Below are positions 1-7,543 of a stretch of 64,000 nucleotides of DNA, piece after piece. The stretch's first letter is position 1; every line of letters begins with the position of its first letter. The position numbers and the translations under genes were made by a program. The stretch covers positions 1-64,000 of the forward strand of contig JAXHVL010000026.1 of the NCBI GenBank assembly GCA_034189225.1, written 5' to 3'. Under the pieces are notes generated by a model that saw only the letters and a program-made list of their open reading frames with translations, had not been told where the DNA came from and did not search any database. Source of the DNA: JAXHTY01 sp034189225 (GTDB lineage: Bacteria > Desulfobacterota > Desulfobacteria > Desulfobacterales > Desulfosudaceae).

Positions 1-121
1 TGGTGAAAAAACTCTTTGGCTTATTCAGTGGATCCAAAACCGAAATCACAGGGCATACTTGTCGCACAGAAAGAGGAAAATTATCGGCTTTGGTTGAAAG
101 TAAGTTGCGTTGTAGGGTTAA

Positions 122-244
122 ACGCATCAGTTTCAAATCTTCAGAACTGACAGGCTTGGGCCGGTAGTACAACGAAGACCGGCTGATATTCAACATTTTG
201 CATTGCCGGGAAAGGCTCGGTTTATTCTTGCCCGCGCCAATCAT
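122..244 (-). pseudogene. IS3-family orfB start, truncated
   Basis: Translation from the ATG at 244 gives the typical start of an IS3 OrfB (KPSLSRQCKMLNISRSSLYY, then PKPVSSEDLKLMR). The family match stops near position 122: the expected DELH...GSRRM segment and the whole DDE catalytic core are absent, although the frame stays open to the window edge. It sits just after the orfA stop codon (265-267). Inactive remnant. Confidence 0.6.
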
Positions 245-264
245 CTGTTGGCGCTGCTGGCGAT

Positions 265-803
265 TTAATAACCGAGCCCCTTTGACAAAAAATCGTTTTC
301 CACCTTCAGCCGACCAATTTGACGGTGTAATTCATCAATGGTCTCTTCGGTCTGCTTCTTCGACTTACGGTTTTTATCAAAACGGGGTATCCACTTGGCG
401 CAAGTTCCCCTATATGTGGTGTTGCCTGTCAATAATTTGCCGGTACGACAGCGGAGTTGTCTGTGCGGCTTGTTGCATCAGCCGATAGGAAAGCAACCCG
501 CGGGAACGAAATGTTCGACGGTTGAAACGGAACGTGCGCGGATAGTCCTCTCCGGCCTTGGGATGCGACGAAATGCTCGTGCCTTGATATACTATATATT
601 GAGTCCACTTGCGTTAAGTGGATACCCCGTTTATCAAAAACATCAGAAGTACCATCCAGAAGGGCTCGTTTCCATGTGTTTATCATGGTTGGATGAACCC
701 CAAATCGCTGGGATAATTCGGCGGTCGTCTCTTCGTTCTTCAATGCCGCCAAGGCTACCTTGGCTTTGAATTCTGCGCTGTAGTTTTTACGTTTTTGGCT
801 CAT
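265..803 (-). pseudogene. IS3-family transposase OrfA, split by a MITE
   Basis: The helix-turn-helix DNA-binding subunit of an IS3-family transposase. The N-terminal part (MSQKRKNYSAEFKAKVALAA..., SQRFGVHPTMINTWK) runs from 803 to about 640. The C-terminal leucine-zipper part (KKQTEETIDELHRQIGRLK) runs from about 372 to the stop at 265-267. Removing 383-629 plus one 10-bp target copy restores the frame exactly (...DVFDKNRKSKKQ...), giving an OrfA of about 94 residues. The insertion therefore hit a previously intact gene. Confidence 0.8.
383..629. mobile_element. 247-bp MITE with 22-bp inverted ends
   Basis: Non-coding insert in the IS3 orfA. The left end reads CGGGGTATCCACTTGGCGCAAG-like and the right end is its reverse complement with two changes in 22 positions. 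It is flanked by a perfect 10-bp direct repeat TTTATCAAAA at 373-382 and 630-639, a target-site duplication. Nothing inside resembles a transposase, so it must have moved in trans. The full element that mobilises it is not in this window. Confidence 0.85.
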
Positions 804-895
804 TGTCTGCTCCTTTTTTTAAGCTGACTCAGAGCTTAACATATTGTCCAAATTTTGGGGACCACCGCCGCTGCCGGGGCCGGTTCAGCCTGACG

Positions 896-996
896 TCATG
901 TTTTCGTGTCTTTCGTACCTTTCGTGCCTTTCGTGGACTGAATAGGTTTGCCCCGGCCGGGTTAAATGTCCACGAAATACACAAAATGCACGAAAA
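896..996. repeat. Fold-back hairpin of TTTCGTG words
   Basis: Between the IS remnant and the thioesterase gene, repeated TTTCGTGxC words (901-938) face CACGAAA words (969-996), making a long imperfect hairpin. It belongs to an architecture seen several more times in the window with other core words. It lies downstream of the aro operon and could act as a transcript end, but it has no U-tract. Confidence 0.55.
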
Positions 997-1030
997 AGTG
1001 GGCACTTGCTTCAGTTGAAAAACCGGATGG

Positions 1031-1507
1031 TTATAGAAATTTTGGAATCCCCCTCCCCTCCTCGCCTTTGATTCCCAGGTCTTCCTGAACCATAACGGTG
1101 GTGGTGCCGTGGGCAACAAGCTTGCCGTCCTCATTTTCGATGCGGGCGTCGCCAAGGCCGATGGTGCGGCCGAGTTTGATACAGCTGCCCAGGCCGATGA
1201 GCCGGCCGGAAATCATGGAGGCCAGGTAGTTGATCTTCAGCTCGACAGTGGTCAGGCCCACACTTTCGGGTAATTGGGAATAGACCGCCCAGAATCCCGC
1301 GGCATCCATGAGTGAGGCAAAAACTCCGCCATGGACCAGACCAAAGGGCTGTAGATGGCGTTCTTCAAGGTCGATCGCCAGCCGGGCGCTTCCCCAGCCG
1401 AGGTCTTCAAGGGTCATCTGCTGCAACTGAAAATAGGGGCAGAAATTGACAACTTTCTTTATTTCATACAACCATTGGGGGTTGATGGTTTTTTCCTTGT
1501 TAATCAT
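1031..1507 (-). CDS. PaaI/YbgC-type hotdog thioesterase
   Basis: About 158 residues of a single hotdog fold, of the hydroxybenzoyl/phenylacetyl-CoA thioesterase group (PaaI-like). The signature HLQPFGLVHGGVFASLMDAAG contains the HGG motif of the central helix, and the active-site acidic residue is in the MDAAG segment. The start at 1507 (MINKEKTINPQW) is preferred over an upstream in-frame ATG that lies inside tyrA, because AGAGGAG precedes it by about 6 bases and it leaves 13 bp after tyrA. It is the last gene of the aromatic operon; its acyl-CoA substrate cannot be read from sequence. A link to aromatic acid CoA esters is inference from context. Confidence 0.8.
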   Translation of the reverse strand: MINKEKTINPQWLYEIKKVVNFCPYFQLQQMTLEDLGWGSARLAIDLEERHLQPFGLVHGGVFASLMDAAGFWAVYSQLPESVGLTTVELKINYLASMISGRLIGLGSCIKLGRTIGLGDARIENEDGKLVAHGTTTVMVQEDLGIKGEEGRGIPKFL

Positions 1508-1520
1508 CGTACTCCTCTGG

Positions 1521-2384
1521 TCACTTTTTTTCACCACCGGCATCGTTTCCCATGTACATGGCATCAAGGGCGCGGGTAGTTTCGGTCAGGGCCTCTTCAC
1601 AGAACTGCTGGCCGAGAAACCGGTGCAGGTCATGAAGATAGGCCATGAGATCGGTGTCGCTGCCGGCGAAAAAATGCTGCCGGTTTTCGGCCATGGCGGC
1701 GGTAAACCGGTCGATGATTTCGGTGGCATATTTATTGTCCCGCACCAGTTCGGCATACAGGTCCAGGTCCTGGGAAAAGAGCCGGCCGATGAGGTCCACA
1801 TTGAGCCGGAAAATCGGGGTGGAAAACAGAAAGGACTGTTCCGGGGAAATGTCCATTTCCTGGAGCAACCGGCCAAGGGAGATGGTGAGAAAGTGCATGA
1901 GGCTCTGGGACAGGGCCATCTTGCGGTCGTGTTCATCGGGCCGCATCCGGGTGACGACGGCTTCGTTTTCGGTAAAAAGGGCCTCCAGCCATGCGGCCCA
2001 GCCGTTGTTGTCCCGGGCCGGACACAGAATAATGTTCTGGCCCTTGAGCCCCGCAGTATGCGGTCCGAACATGGGGTGGGTCCCCACAACATCGGCTTTG
2101 GTATGATCGGCCATGGCGTTAACAATGGGTTCCTTCTGGGAACAGAAATCCATCAGCAGCTGGCCGGGGCGCATCTTCGGCCCCACATCCGCTGCCACTT
2201 CAACAGCCGCAGTAACGGGCATGCTTAAAATAACGATATCACACTGATCCGCCAGATCGCCATAGGTCAGGTCTGTCTTTCGACCGGCGATCCGCACCGA
2301 ATGTCCCAGACGATTGAAGCATGTCTCGAACCATCTGCCCATGGCGCCGGTTCCGCCGGCAATGCCTATTTTCAAAGTCATCAT
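1521..2384 (-). CDS. tyrA: Prephenate dehydrogenase
   Basis: 287 residues, the usual size of a monofunctional TyrA. It oxidatively decarboxylates prephenate to 4-hydroxyphenylpyruvate, the branch to tyrosine. The N-terminal Rossmann motif is GIAGGTGAMG (residues about 6-15), and the family motif THPMFGPH follows near residue 102, with the helical dimerisation half after it. The GGTGAMG form rather than GxGxxG is common in this subfamily. No ACT domain is present. It is separated from aroC by a 150-bp repeat but is probably still in the operon. Start MMTLK; either of the first two ATGs could be used. Confidence 0.9.
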   Translation of the reverse strand: MMTLKIGIAGGTGAMGRWFETCFNRLGHSVRIAGRKTDLTYGDLADQCDIVILSMPVTAAVEVAADVGPKMRPGQLLMDFCSQKEPIVNAMADHTKADVVGTHPMFGPHTAGLKGQNIILCPARDNNGWAAWLEALFTENEAVVTRMRPDEHDRKMALSQSLMHFLTISLGRLLQEMDISPEQSFLFSTPIFRLNVDLIGRLFSQDLDLYAELVRDNKYATEIIDRFTAAMAENRQHFFAGSDTDLMAYLHDLHRFLGQQFCEEALTETTRALDAMYMGNDAGGEKK

Positions 2385-2394
2385 TTAATAATGC

Positions 2395-2545
2395 TCTCAC
2401 AAAAAGTCTAATTTGGAACGGCAAAGTAAAAAGTTCAAGAGCAAGGCGTCGGTGCATATCGAGGAATGGAGCGTACGTGGTTGTACGTGACATTACGAGA
2501 GATGCACCGCAACACAGCTATTGGGCTTTTTACAAAGCCGTCATG
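2395..2545. repeat. Dispersed ~150-bp element, copy 1
   Basis: Runs from TCACAAAAAGTC to GGCTTTTTACAAAGCCGTCATGAG. The reverse complement of 54282-54437 matches it over its whole length, including GGCAAAGTAAAAAGTTCAAG and ATCGAGGAATGGAGCGTAC. The ends are inverted (GTAAAAAGTC / GACTTTTTAC). Its outer end supplies the stop codon of aroC (TGA, plus strand 2541-2543), so it was inserted at or over the gene end. No protein function is likely. Confidence 0.8.
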
Positions 2546-3608
2546 AGATCGCCTTCTGGCGTAAAAGGTGATCCACCAGCACCAGGCACATCATTGCCTC
2601 ACACACCACATTGATCCTCGGAATGGCGGATATATCGTGCCGTCCTTTGGTGGCAATGGTGGCGGGCCGGCCGTTTTTGTCGATGGTGTGCTGTTCTTTC
2701 TCAATGGAAGGGATGGGTTTGACCGCTGCCCGTGCCAGAATCTCATCACCGTTGGAAATGCCGGCAAGTATACCCCCCGCATTGTTTGACAAGAATCGTC
2801 CCGGCGCTATTTCATCGTTATTTTCAGAACCGCACATGTCCGTGGCGCTGAATCCCGCCCCGATCTCCACTCCCTTGACCGCGCCGATACTCATGAGGGC
2901 CCTGGCAACATCCGCGTCCAGCTTGTCGAAAACCGGCTCCCCCAGTCCCACGGGCAGACCGGATGCACGCACCTCTACGATACCGCCCAGGGAATTGCCC
3001 TGCTTTTTGACCTCGGCCACCCGTTCTGCCATGGCTTTGGCGGCATCGGGGTCCGGACAGCAGAACAGGCTGTTGTATACGGACGCCGCACTCAGGCCAG
3101 CCGGGTCCACCGTATCGGCCCGTATGCCGCCTAGGGCTTTTGTATAGGCCAGCACGGCGATATGGTCTTTTTCAAGCAATTGTTTTGCTACGGCACCGGC
3201 GGCCACCCGGGCAAAGGTTTCCCTTGCGGACGCGCGGCCTCCGCCGCGCCAGTCACGTATGCCGTACTTGCCGTGATAGGTCAGATCCCCGTGCCCGGGC
3301 CGGAACAGATCGGCATAAGGCTGATAGGCCGAAGAATCCGCGTCTTTGTTTTCGGCCATGATCAGAATGGGCGTGCCCGTGGTCACCCCTTCGAAAACGC
3401 CGGACAGGATAATGGCCCGGTCTTTTTCCTTTCGGGCGGTGCTGGCACTGGAGCCGCCGGGCTTGCGGCGGTCCAGCATTTCCTGAACCGTTGATTCATC
3501 AATGGGCAGTCCGGGCGGACACCCGTCGATCACAACGCCGATGCCCCTGCCGTGGGATTCCCCCCAGGTGGTGATGCGAAACAAGGTACCAAATGTATTG
3601 CCGGCCAT
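2541..3608 (-). CDS. aroC: Chorismate synthase
   Basis: 355 residues, full length. It converts 5-enolpyruvylshikimate-3-phosphate to chorismate with reduced FMN. The family signatures are visible: GESHGRGIGVVIDGCPPG near the N-terminus, RPGHGDLTYHGKYGIRDWRGGGRASARETFARVAAG in the middle (FMN and substrate site), and the conserved RHDISAIPRINVVCEAMM near the C-terminus. An AAGGAAG ribosome site precedes ATG 3608. It follows aroA in the operon. Confidence 0.97.
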   Translation of the reverse strand: MAGNTFGTLFRITTWGESHGRGIGVVIDGCPPGLPIDESTVQEMLDRRKPGGSSASTARKEKDRAIILSGVFEGVTTGTPILIMAENKDADSSAYQPYADLFRPGHGDLTYHGKYGIRDWRGGGRASARETFARVAAGAVAKQLLEKDHIAVLAYTKALGGIRADTVDPAGLSAASVYNSLFCCPDPDAAKAMAERVAEVKKQGNSLGGIVEVRASGLPVGLGEPVFDKLDADVARALMSIGAVKGVEIGAGFSATDMCGSENNDEIAPGRFLSNNAGGILAGISNGDEILARAAVKPIPSIEKEQHTIDKNGRPATIATKGRHDISAIPRINVVCEAMMCLVLVDHLLRQKAIS

Positions 3609-3631
3609 TGGCTTCTTCCTTTTTTGTTTCA

Positions 3632-3710
3632 GCCACAGACATACACAGAAACACAGGGACTTCTTTTCAACGGCTTCGCATTGTCTGTATCCGTCTGTGT
3701 GTGTCTGTGG
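3632..3710. repeat. Fold-back hairpin of CACAGA words
   Basis: Between aroA and aroC: GCCACAGACATACACAGAAA (3632-3651) is answered by repeated CTGTGTGTGTCTGTGGC (3693-3710). It is an imperfect hairpin inside the operon, of the same construction as those at 6.2, 40.7 and 52.6 kb. Confidence 0.55.
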
Positions 3711-3776
3711 CGAATATTTCTTTCTGCGCCCTCTGCACCTCGGCGGTGAGTATTCTATCTGTTATGTCCGAGGACT

Positions 3777-5033
3777 TCAATACAAGCTGTCAAATACGTC
3801 CCAGTAGTCGGGAAACGATTTTTCCACGCATTGCTCGTTGCGGATACTGATGCCGGACACCCGAAGGCCTGCCACGGCAAAGCTCATGGCGATGCGGTGG
3901 TCGTCATAGGTCTCGATTTCCGCGCCGTGAGGACTGCCGCCGGTAATAAACAGGCCGTCGTCTTCACAGGCAGCGCTGATGCCCATCTTTGTTAATTCAT
4001 TTGCAACGGCGGAAAGCCGATCGCTCTCCTTTGCTTTTAAGTGAGCCACATTATATATCCGGGTGGTGCCTTTTGCAAACGCCGCCACCACCGCCAGGGT
4101 GGGGACGACATCCGGCATGTCCGCCATGTCCACTGTAACCGCGGAAAGATCGCCGCCGGTCACTGCCACGCCGTCTTTATCCTGGGTGACACGGCATCCC
4201 ATCTGCGACAGCACTTTCAACAGCCCCACATCGCCCTGCCGGGAATCTTCGCTCATGCCGAGGACCTTCACGGTTTGGCCGGTAACAGCGGCGGCGGCCC
4301 AGAAATAGCTGGCCTGTGAGGCATCGGATTCCACCCGGTACGGCCCGCTTTTGTAGCACTGGCCCGGCGCCACCTGGAACCGGTTATAGCCGTCCCGATC
4401 CACCGCAACCCCGAAATCGGTCATGATATCCACGGTCATGTCAATGTAAGGCTTTGATACCGGGCCTTCGATAACGGACACGTCAAGCCCGTTTTTCATG
4501 TATGGCCCGGCCAGCAGCAGGGACGACAGGTATTGGCTGCTGATCTCGCATTTGAGATCGGCTTTTCCGCCGGGCACCTCCCCGCCGTGGATTTCAATGG
4601 GTGGACATCCGTTGTTTTTGACGGATCGGGCATCAACGCCGAGTTGCACCAGGGAATCCAGAAGATCGCCCACCGGCCGTTCGGCCATGCGCTCGGTGCC
4701 GGTGAGGGTATAAACGCCTTTGCCAAGGGCGGCAACGCCCGCCAGCAGGCGCATGGAGGTTCCTGAATTGCCGAGATAAATGGGACCGCTTGCCGGCGAA
4801 AGCGCGCCGCCCATGCCATGAATGGTAATCGTATCCCGGCCCTCAATAATCTTCACTCCCATCTGAGCCAACGCCTTACGGGTCAGGCGGGTGTCCTCGC
4901 TGTCCAGGCAGTTGGCAAGTTCGCATGTCCCGTCGGAAAGAGCCGCCGCGATCAAGCTTCTATGGGTATAGCTTTTGGAACCGGGTACGGTTACCGTGCT
5001 GTCGGTGATGGGTCTGTTTTGTATTTCGCGCAT
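3777..5033 (-). CDS. aroA: 5-Enolpyruvylshikimate-3-phosphate synthase
   Basis: 418 residues, the usual length. It transfers enolpyruvyl from PEP to shikimate-3-phosphate. Visible motifs are PGSKSYTHRSLIAAALSDG (shikimate-3-phosphate binding, residues about 17-35), LGNSGTSMRLLAG (PEP-binding loop, with NSGTSMR matching the NAGTAMR position of other enzymes), and KAKESDRL near residue 340. Serine for alanine in NSGTS is typical of class II-like enzymes; any glyphosate tolerance would be inference. An AGAGGAAC site precedes ATG 5033. Confidence 0.96.
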   Translation of the reverse strand: MREIQNRPITDSTVTVPGSKSYTHRSLIAAALSDGTCELANCLDSEDTRLTRKALAQMGVKIIEGRDTITIHGMGGALSPASGPIYLGNSGTSMRLLAGVAALGKGVYTLTGTERMAERPVGDLLDSLVQLGVDARSVKNNGCPPIEIHGGEVPGGKADLKCEISSQYLSSLLLAGPYMKNGLDVSVIEGPVSKPYIDMTVDIMTDFGVAVDRDGYNRFQVAPGQCYKSGPYRVESDASQASYFWAAAAVTGQTVKVLGMSEDSRQGDVGLLKVLSQMGCRVTQDKDGVAVTGGDLSAVTVDMADMPDVVPTLAVVAAFAKGTTRIYNVAHLKAKESDRLSAVANELTKMGISAACEDDGLFITGGSPHGAEIETYDDHRIAMSFAVAGLRVSGISIRNEQCVEKSFPDYWDVFDSLY

Positions 5034-5042
5034 TGTTCCTCT

Positions 5043-6137
5043 TTACATATTCATCATCTGATACGATCCCAGTATCTTCAAAAACTGGCACACCGGCTTC
5101 ATTTGGGCCAGGGTATTTTTGACGATTTCATCCTCTGCATGGCCTTCCAGGTCCACGAAAAACACGTAGCTCCAGTTTTCATACTTGGCCGGCCGGGATT
5201 CCAGCTTGAGCATGTTGATGCCGGAGTCGGCGATGGGTTCCAGCACCTTGAACAGGGCGCCCGGCATATGGGCGGTGACAAACATGATGGAGGTCTTGTC
5301 GCTGCCAGTGCTGGGCACGGTTTTTTTGCCGATGATCAGAAACCGGGTGGTGTTGCGGACAAAATCCTGAATCTTTGAGGCCACCACATTGAGATCATAC
5401 AGCCGGCCGGCCGCGCCGCCGGCAATGGCCGCGGCCTCGGGAAACTGAACCGCCTTTCGGGCGGCCTCCGCGGTGCTGCTGCACTCCAACAGCTCGGCGC
5501 CGGGAAGGTGTTTTTTCAGCCATCCCCGGCACTGGGCAAAGGGCTGGGGATGGGAATAGATAATCCGCACATCTTCCAGCCGACCGCTGACAGACAGCAG
5601 ATCGTGGGAAATGGTCAGGTATTTTTCCGCGCAGATATTGAGCGAAGACTCAGGGAACAGGTCCAGGGTATGATTCACCGACCCTTCAATGGAGTTTTCC
5701 ACAGGCACCACCCCATAGGTGCACGCATCTTTTTCCACCTCTTCAAACACGTCCCGGATGCTGAGCTGGGGCACAAAGGTATCATGGGGATCGAAATACG
5801 CCATGGCCGCCACGTGCGTGAACGTGGCCTCCGGCCCCAGGTAGGCGATTTTCCGCACATCCTGTACCTGGCGGGATGCGGCCATGATCTCGGAAAATAT
5901 CCGGCGCAGCATGGCATTGTCCAGCCGGCCGGTGTTGCTGTCAATCAGACCTTGCAGAATCGCCTCTTCACGGGCCTTGTCCTGGATAAAACTGCCGGCC
6001 TGACGTTTGCACTGGCCGATTTCCGCAGCCAGATCGATCCGCCGGTTGAGAAGGTCGAGAATATCGGCGTCGATGGCGTCGATGGAAACACGCAGCGCGG
6101 CAATTTGCTGATCTCTGCCATTTTCTGATGGATTCAT
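5043..6137 (-). CDS. pheA: Bifunctional chorismate mutase / prephenate dehydratase
   Basis: 364 residues with three domains. An AroQ-type chorismate mutase helical domain covers about 8-90 (LRVSIDAIDADILDLLNRRIDLAAEIG...K). The prephenate dehydratase domain is about 97-270 (YLGPEATFTHVAA; conserved TTRFLIIG at its end). A C-terminal ACT domain (GALFKVLEPIADSGINMLKLESRP) is the expected phenylalanine sensor. It makes phenylpyruvate and is the Phe branch partner of TyrA downstream. Allosteric control by Phe through ACT would complement the attenuator at the operon start. Start 6137 follows a GGAG site. Confidence 0.96.
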   Translation of the reverse strand: MNPSENGRDQQIAALRVSIDAIDADILDLLNRRIDLAAEIGQCKRQAGSFIQDKAREEAILQGLIDSNTGRLDNAMLRRIFSEIMAASRQVQDVRKIAYLGPEATFTHVAAMAYFDPHDTFVPQLSIRDVFEEVEKDACTYGVVPVENSIEGSVNHTLDLFPESSLNICAEKYLTISHDLLSVSGRLEDVRIIYSHPQPFAQCRGWLKKHLPGAELLECSSTAEAARKAVQFPEAAAIAGGAAGRLYDLNVVASKIQDFVRNTTRFLIIGKKTVPSTGSDKTSIMFVTAHMPGALFKVLEPIADSGINMLKLESRPAKYENWSYVFFVDLEGHAEDEIVKNTLAQMKPVCQFLKILGSYQMMNM

Positions 6138-6165
6138 TGGGGTGTTGTCTCCGATTCCTTAATTA

Positions 6166-6238
6166 AACCACGGAAAGCACGGAAAAACACGGAACGTCCA
6201 AAACCCTGTTTCCGTGTTCTTCCGTGAATTCTGTGGTT
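6166..6238. repeat. Fold-back hairpin of CACGGAA words
   Basis: Between DHQ synthase II and pheA: ACCACGGAAAGCACGGAAAAACACGGAA units (6166-6194) face TTCCGTGTTCTTCCGTGAATTCTGTGGT (6210-6238). A long imperfect stem without U-tract, inside the operon. Confidence 0.6.
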
Positions 6239-6250
6239 ATCAAACGCCTT

Positions 6251-7243
6251 CTATTTTTCCGTAATCGTCTCCTCAATCTTATACCCGAAATGCCGGCCGC
6301 CGGCCTCCAGGGAGACGAGTACTTTGTCGCCCGGTTTCAGGGCCACAACCGAAACCGGCGAGCCGTCCGGCGCGGTGAGCCGGATGGTCTCGGCATTCTG
6401 GACGATGGTGGTGATTTCCGCCCCCTCCGCCGATGCCTTGACCAGCATAAGCGGCCGCTTTTCGATCTTCAGCCGCCCAACCACGCCGTCGGTAACATTG
6501 CCGTTAAAGTCGGTGATATAAATGGGGTCTCCGGCGGTAAGTTCGGACAGATACCGTGTTTTGCCGCCCGGCACCCGGGTGTAGGCATGCACGGGCCCGG
6601 CATTGATTCTGAACGGACGGGGGGAAACATAGGGATTGGAAACACTCTCCGAATGAACCAGAAACAGGGCGCTGCTGCTGTTGCCCACCAGCATGCCCTG
6701 GCCTTTTTCCATGGATGTGCAGGTGTCCACGCACACCCGGTCGCCCATGCCCACGGGAACGATTCCGGTTATCTCGGCGATCTGAAGCGGCACGGTGTCA
6801 GCCTGTCGATGGATCGCCAAAAGGGTGTTCTTCAGCTCGCCGGGATTGTCCACGTTCACCAGCACATGATCCACCCCTTTTTCCAGGATGCCGAAGGCGG
6901 TATTGGCGTCATCGGCATTGGTGACCTGGGCCACCACATTCACCCCTCGGGCAATAAGGTTTTCCAGGGGGATAATGGTCCAGTCGGTGCATTGAAGGAC
7001 CACCGTCTTTTCCCTGGAAAGGGCGATAATCTCTTCCTCATCCTGGCCGCTGGTGATCTCAAAAAACACCACATCCTCTCCCAGCTTACGATCGCCATCC
7101 TCTGCAATGGTCTCGATCTTTCCGAGCTGCTTCACTTTGTCCGAATATCCCGGGGACACGAGAACACCGTCCGCCCCGCCTTCAAGCGCGGTGGTCACCA
7201 TCTTCTTGTCCCAGGGGTCTACCTTTACCCATATCTTTCGCAT
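6251..7243 (-). CDS. 3-Dehydroquinate synthase II (archaeal type)
   Basis: 330 residues of the AroB' family, unrelated to classical AroB. It performs NAD-dependent oxidative deamination and cyclisation of 2-amino-3,7-dideoxy-D-threo-hept-6-ulosonate (ADTH) to 3-dehydroquinate. Recognisable blocks are KIWVKVDPWDKKMVTTALEGG at the start, GVDHVLVNVDNPGEL in the middle, and VGNSSSALFLVHSES followed by RPFRINAGPVHAYTRVPGGKTRYLSEL. ATG 7243 is chosen over the upstream GTG at 7252 because GAAGGAG lies 8 bases before it. It works with the aldolase immediately upstream; no classical AroB or DAHP synthase is seen in the window. Confidence 0.93.
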   Translation of the reverse strand: MRKIWVKVDPWDKKMVTTALEGGADGVLVSPGYSDKVKQLGKIETIAEDGDRKLGEDVVFFEITSGQDEEEIIALSREKTVVLQCTDWTIIPLENLIARGVNVVAQVTNADDANTAFGILEKGVDHVLVNVDNPGELKNTLLAIHRQADTVPLQIAEITGIVPVGMGDRVCVDTCTSMEKGQGMLVGNSSSALFLVHSESVSNPYVSPRPFRINAGPVHAYTRVPGGKTRYLSELTAGDPIYITDFNGNVTDGVVGRLKIEKRPLMLVKASAEGAEITTIVQNAETIRLTAPDGSPVSVVALKPGDKVLVSLEAGGRHFGYKIEETITEK

Positions 7244-7314
7244 CTGATGCACTCCTTCACCTGATGTGGCCCTTTCATTCCAGGGCTGGTTCCCTCTATA
7301 GGGGTTTATATACT

Positions 7315-7459
7315 TAGTGCCTGAACGAAAACTGTCTTTTTCGCCAATATCTGTGTCAGACTCAAATTTTAATCCTCAAAATACTCCATGTATTCCTGCG
7401 GTTAAAATTTTCGTCTTCCTTGATCTTAACGAAAAATCCTAGTTTTCGTTCGGACACTA
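7315..7459. repeat. 145-bp structured dispersed element, copy 1
   Basis: Occupies most of the gap between the aldolase and DHQ synthase genes. The ends are inverted: TAGTGCCTGAACGAAAACT on the left and the complement of TAGTGTCCGAACGAAAACT on the right. Inside are nested arms AAATTTTAATCC / GGTTAAAATTT around AATAC..GTATT. A second copy of exactly the same length is at 54974-55118, with different end sequence but the same pairing. Confidence 0.8.
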
Positions 7460-7543
7460 CTTAGGGTTCGTATCGAATTTCTAATGTCAAATATCGGGCT
7501 TTGCTCATTGTCGGCATAGCCTGCGATGACTTTGTCCCAGGTC

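Larger units (their letters stand above)
1..864 (-). mobile_element. Decayed IS3-family insertion sequence
   Basis: Remnant of an IS3-family element read on the minus strand: an IS end at 845-864 (plus strand TGTCCAAATTTTGGGGACCA, the usual outer end of many IS3 elements), then orfA (start 803), then the beginning of orfB. OrfA is split by a 247-bp insertion at 383-629, and orfB loses its match to the family after about 40 codons. The element is therefore dead on two counts. The other end lies outside the window or is deleted. Confidence 0.75.

Noticed and set aside
198..769. Plus-strand open frames over the IS3/MITE region
   Set aside because: They run antisense to orfA/orfB and through the non-coding MITE; no family resemblance or ribosome site.
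2321..2614. A peptide pattern (SRNGAY..VRD.TRDA) conserved between the repeat copies at 2.4 and 54.3 kb
   Set aside because: It follows from the DNA repeat; frames have no start with a ribosome site and the 40.6 kb variant does not encode it.
5508..6128. Long plus-strand frame opposite pheA
   Set aside because: Shadow of pheA's codon pattern; the minus strand encodes the complete enzyme.
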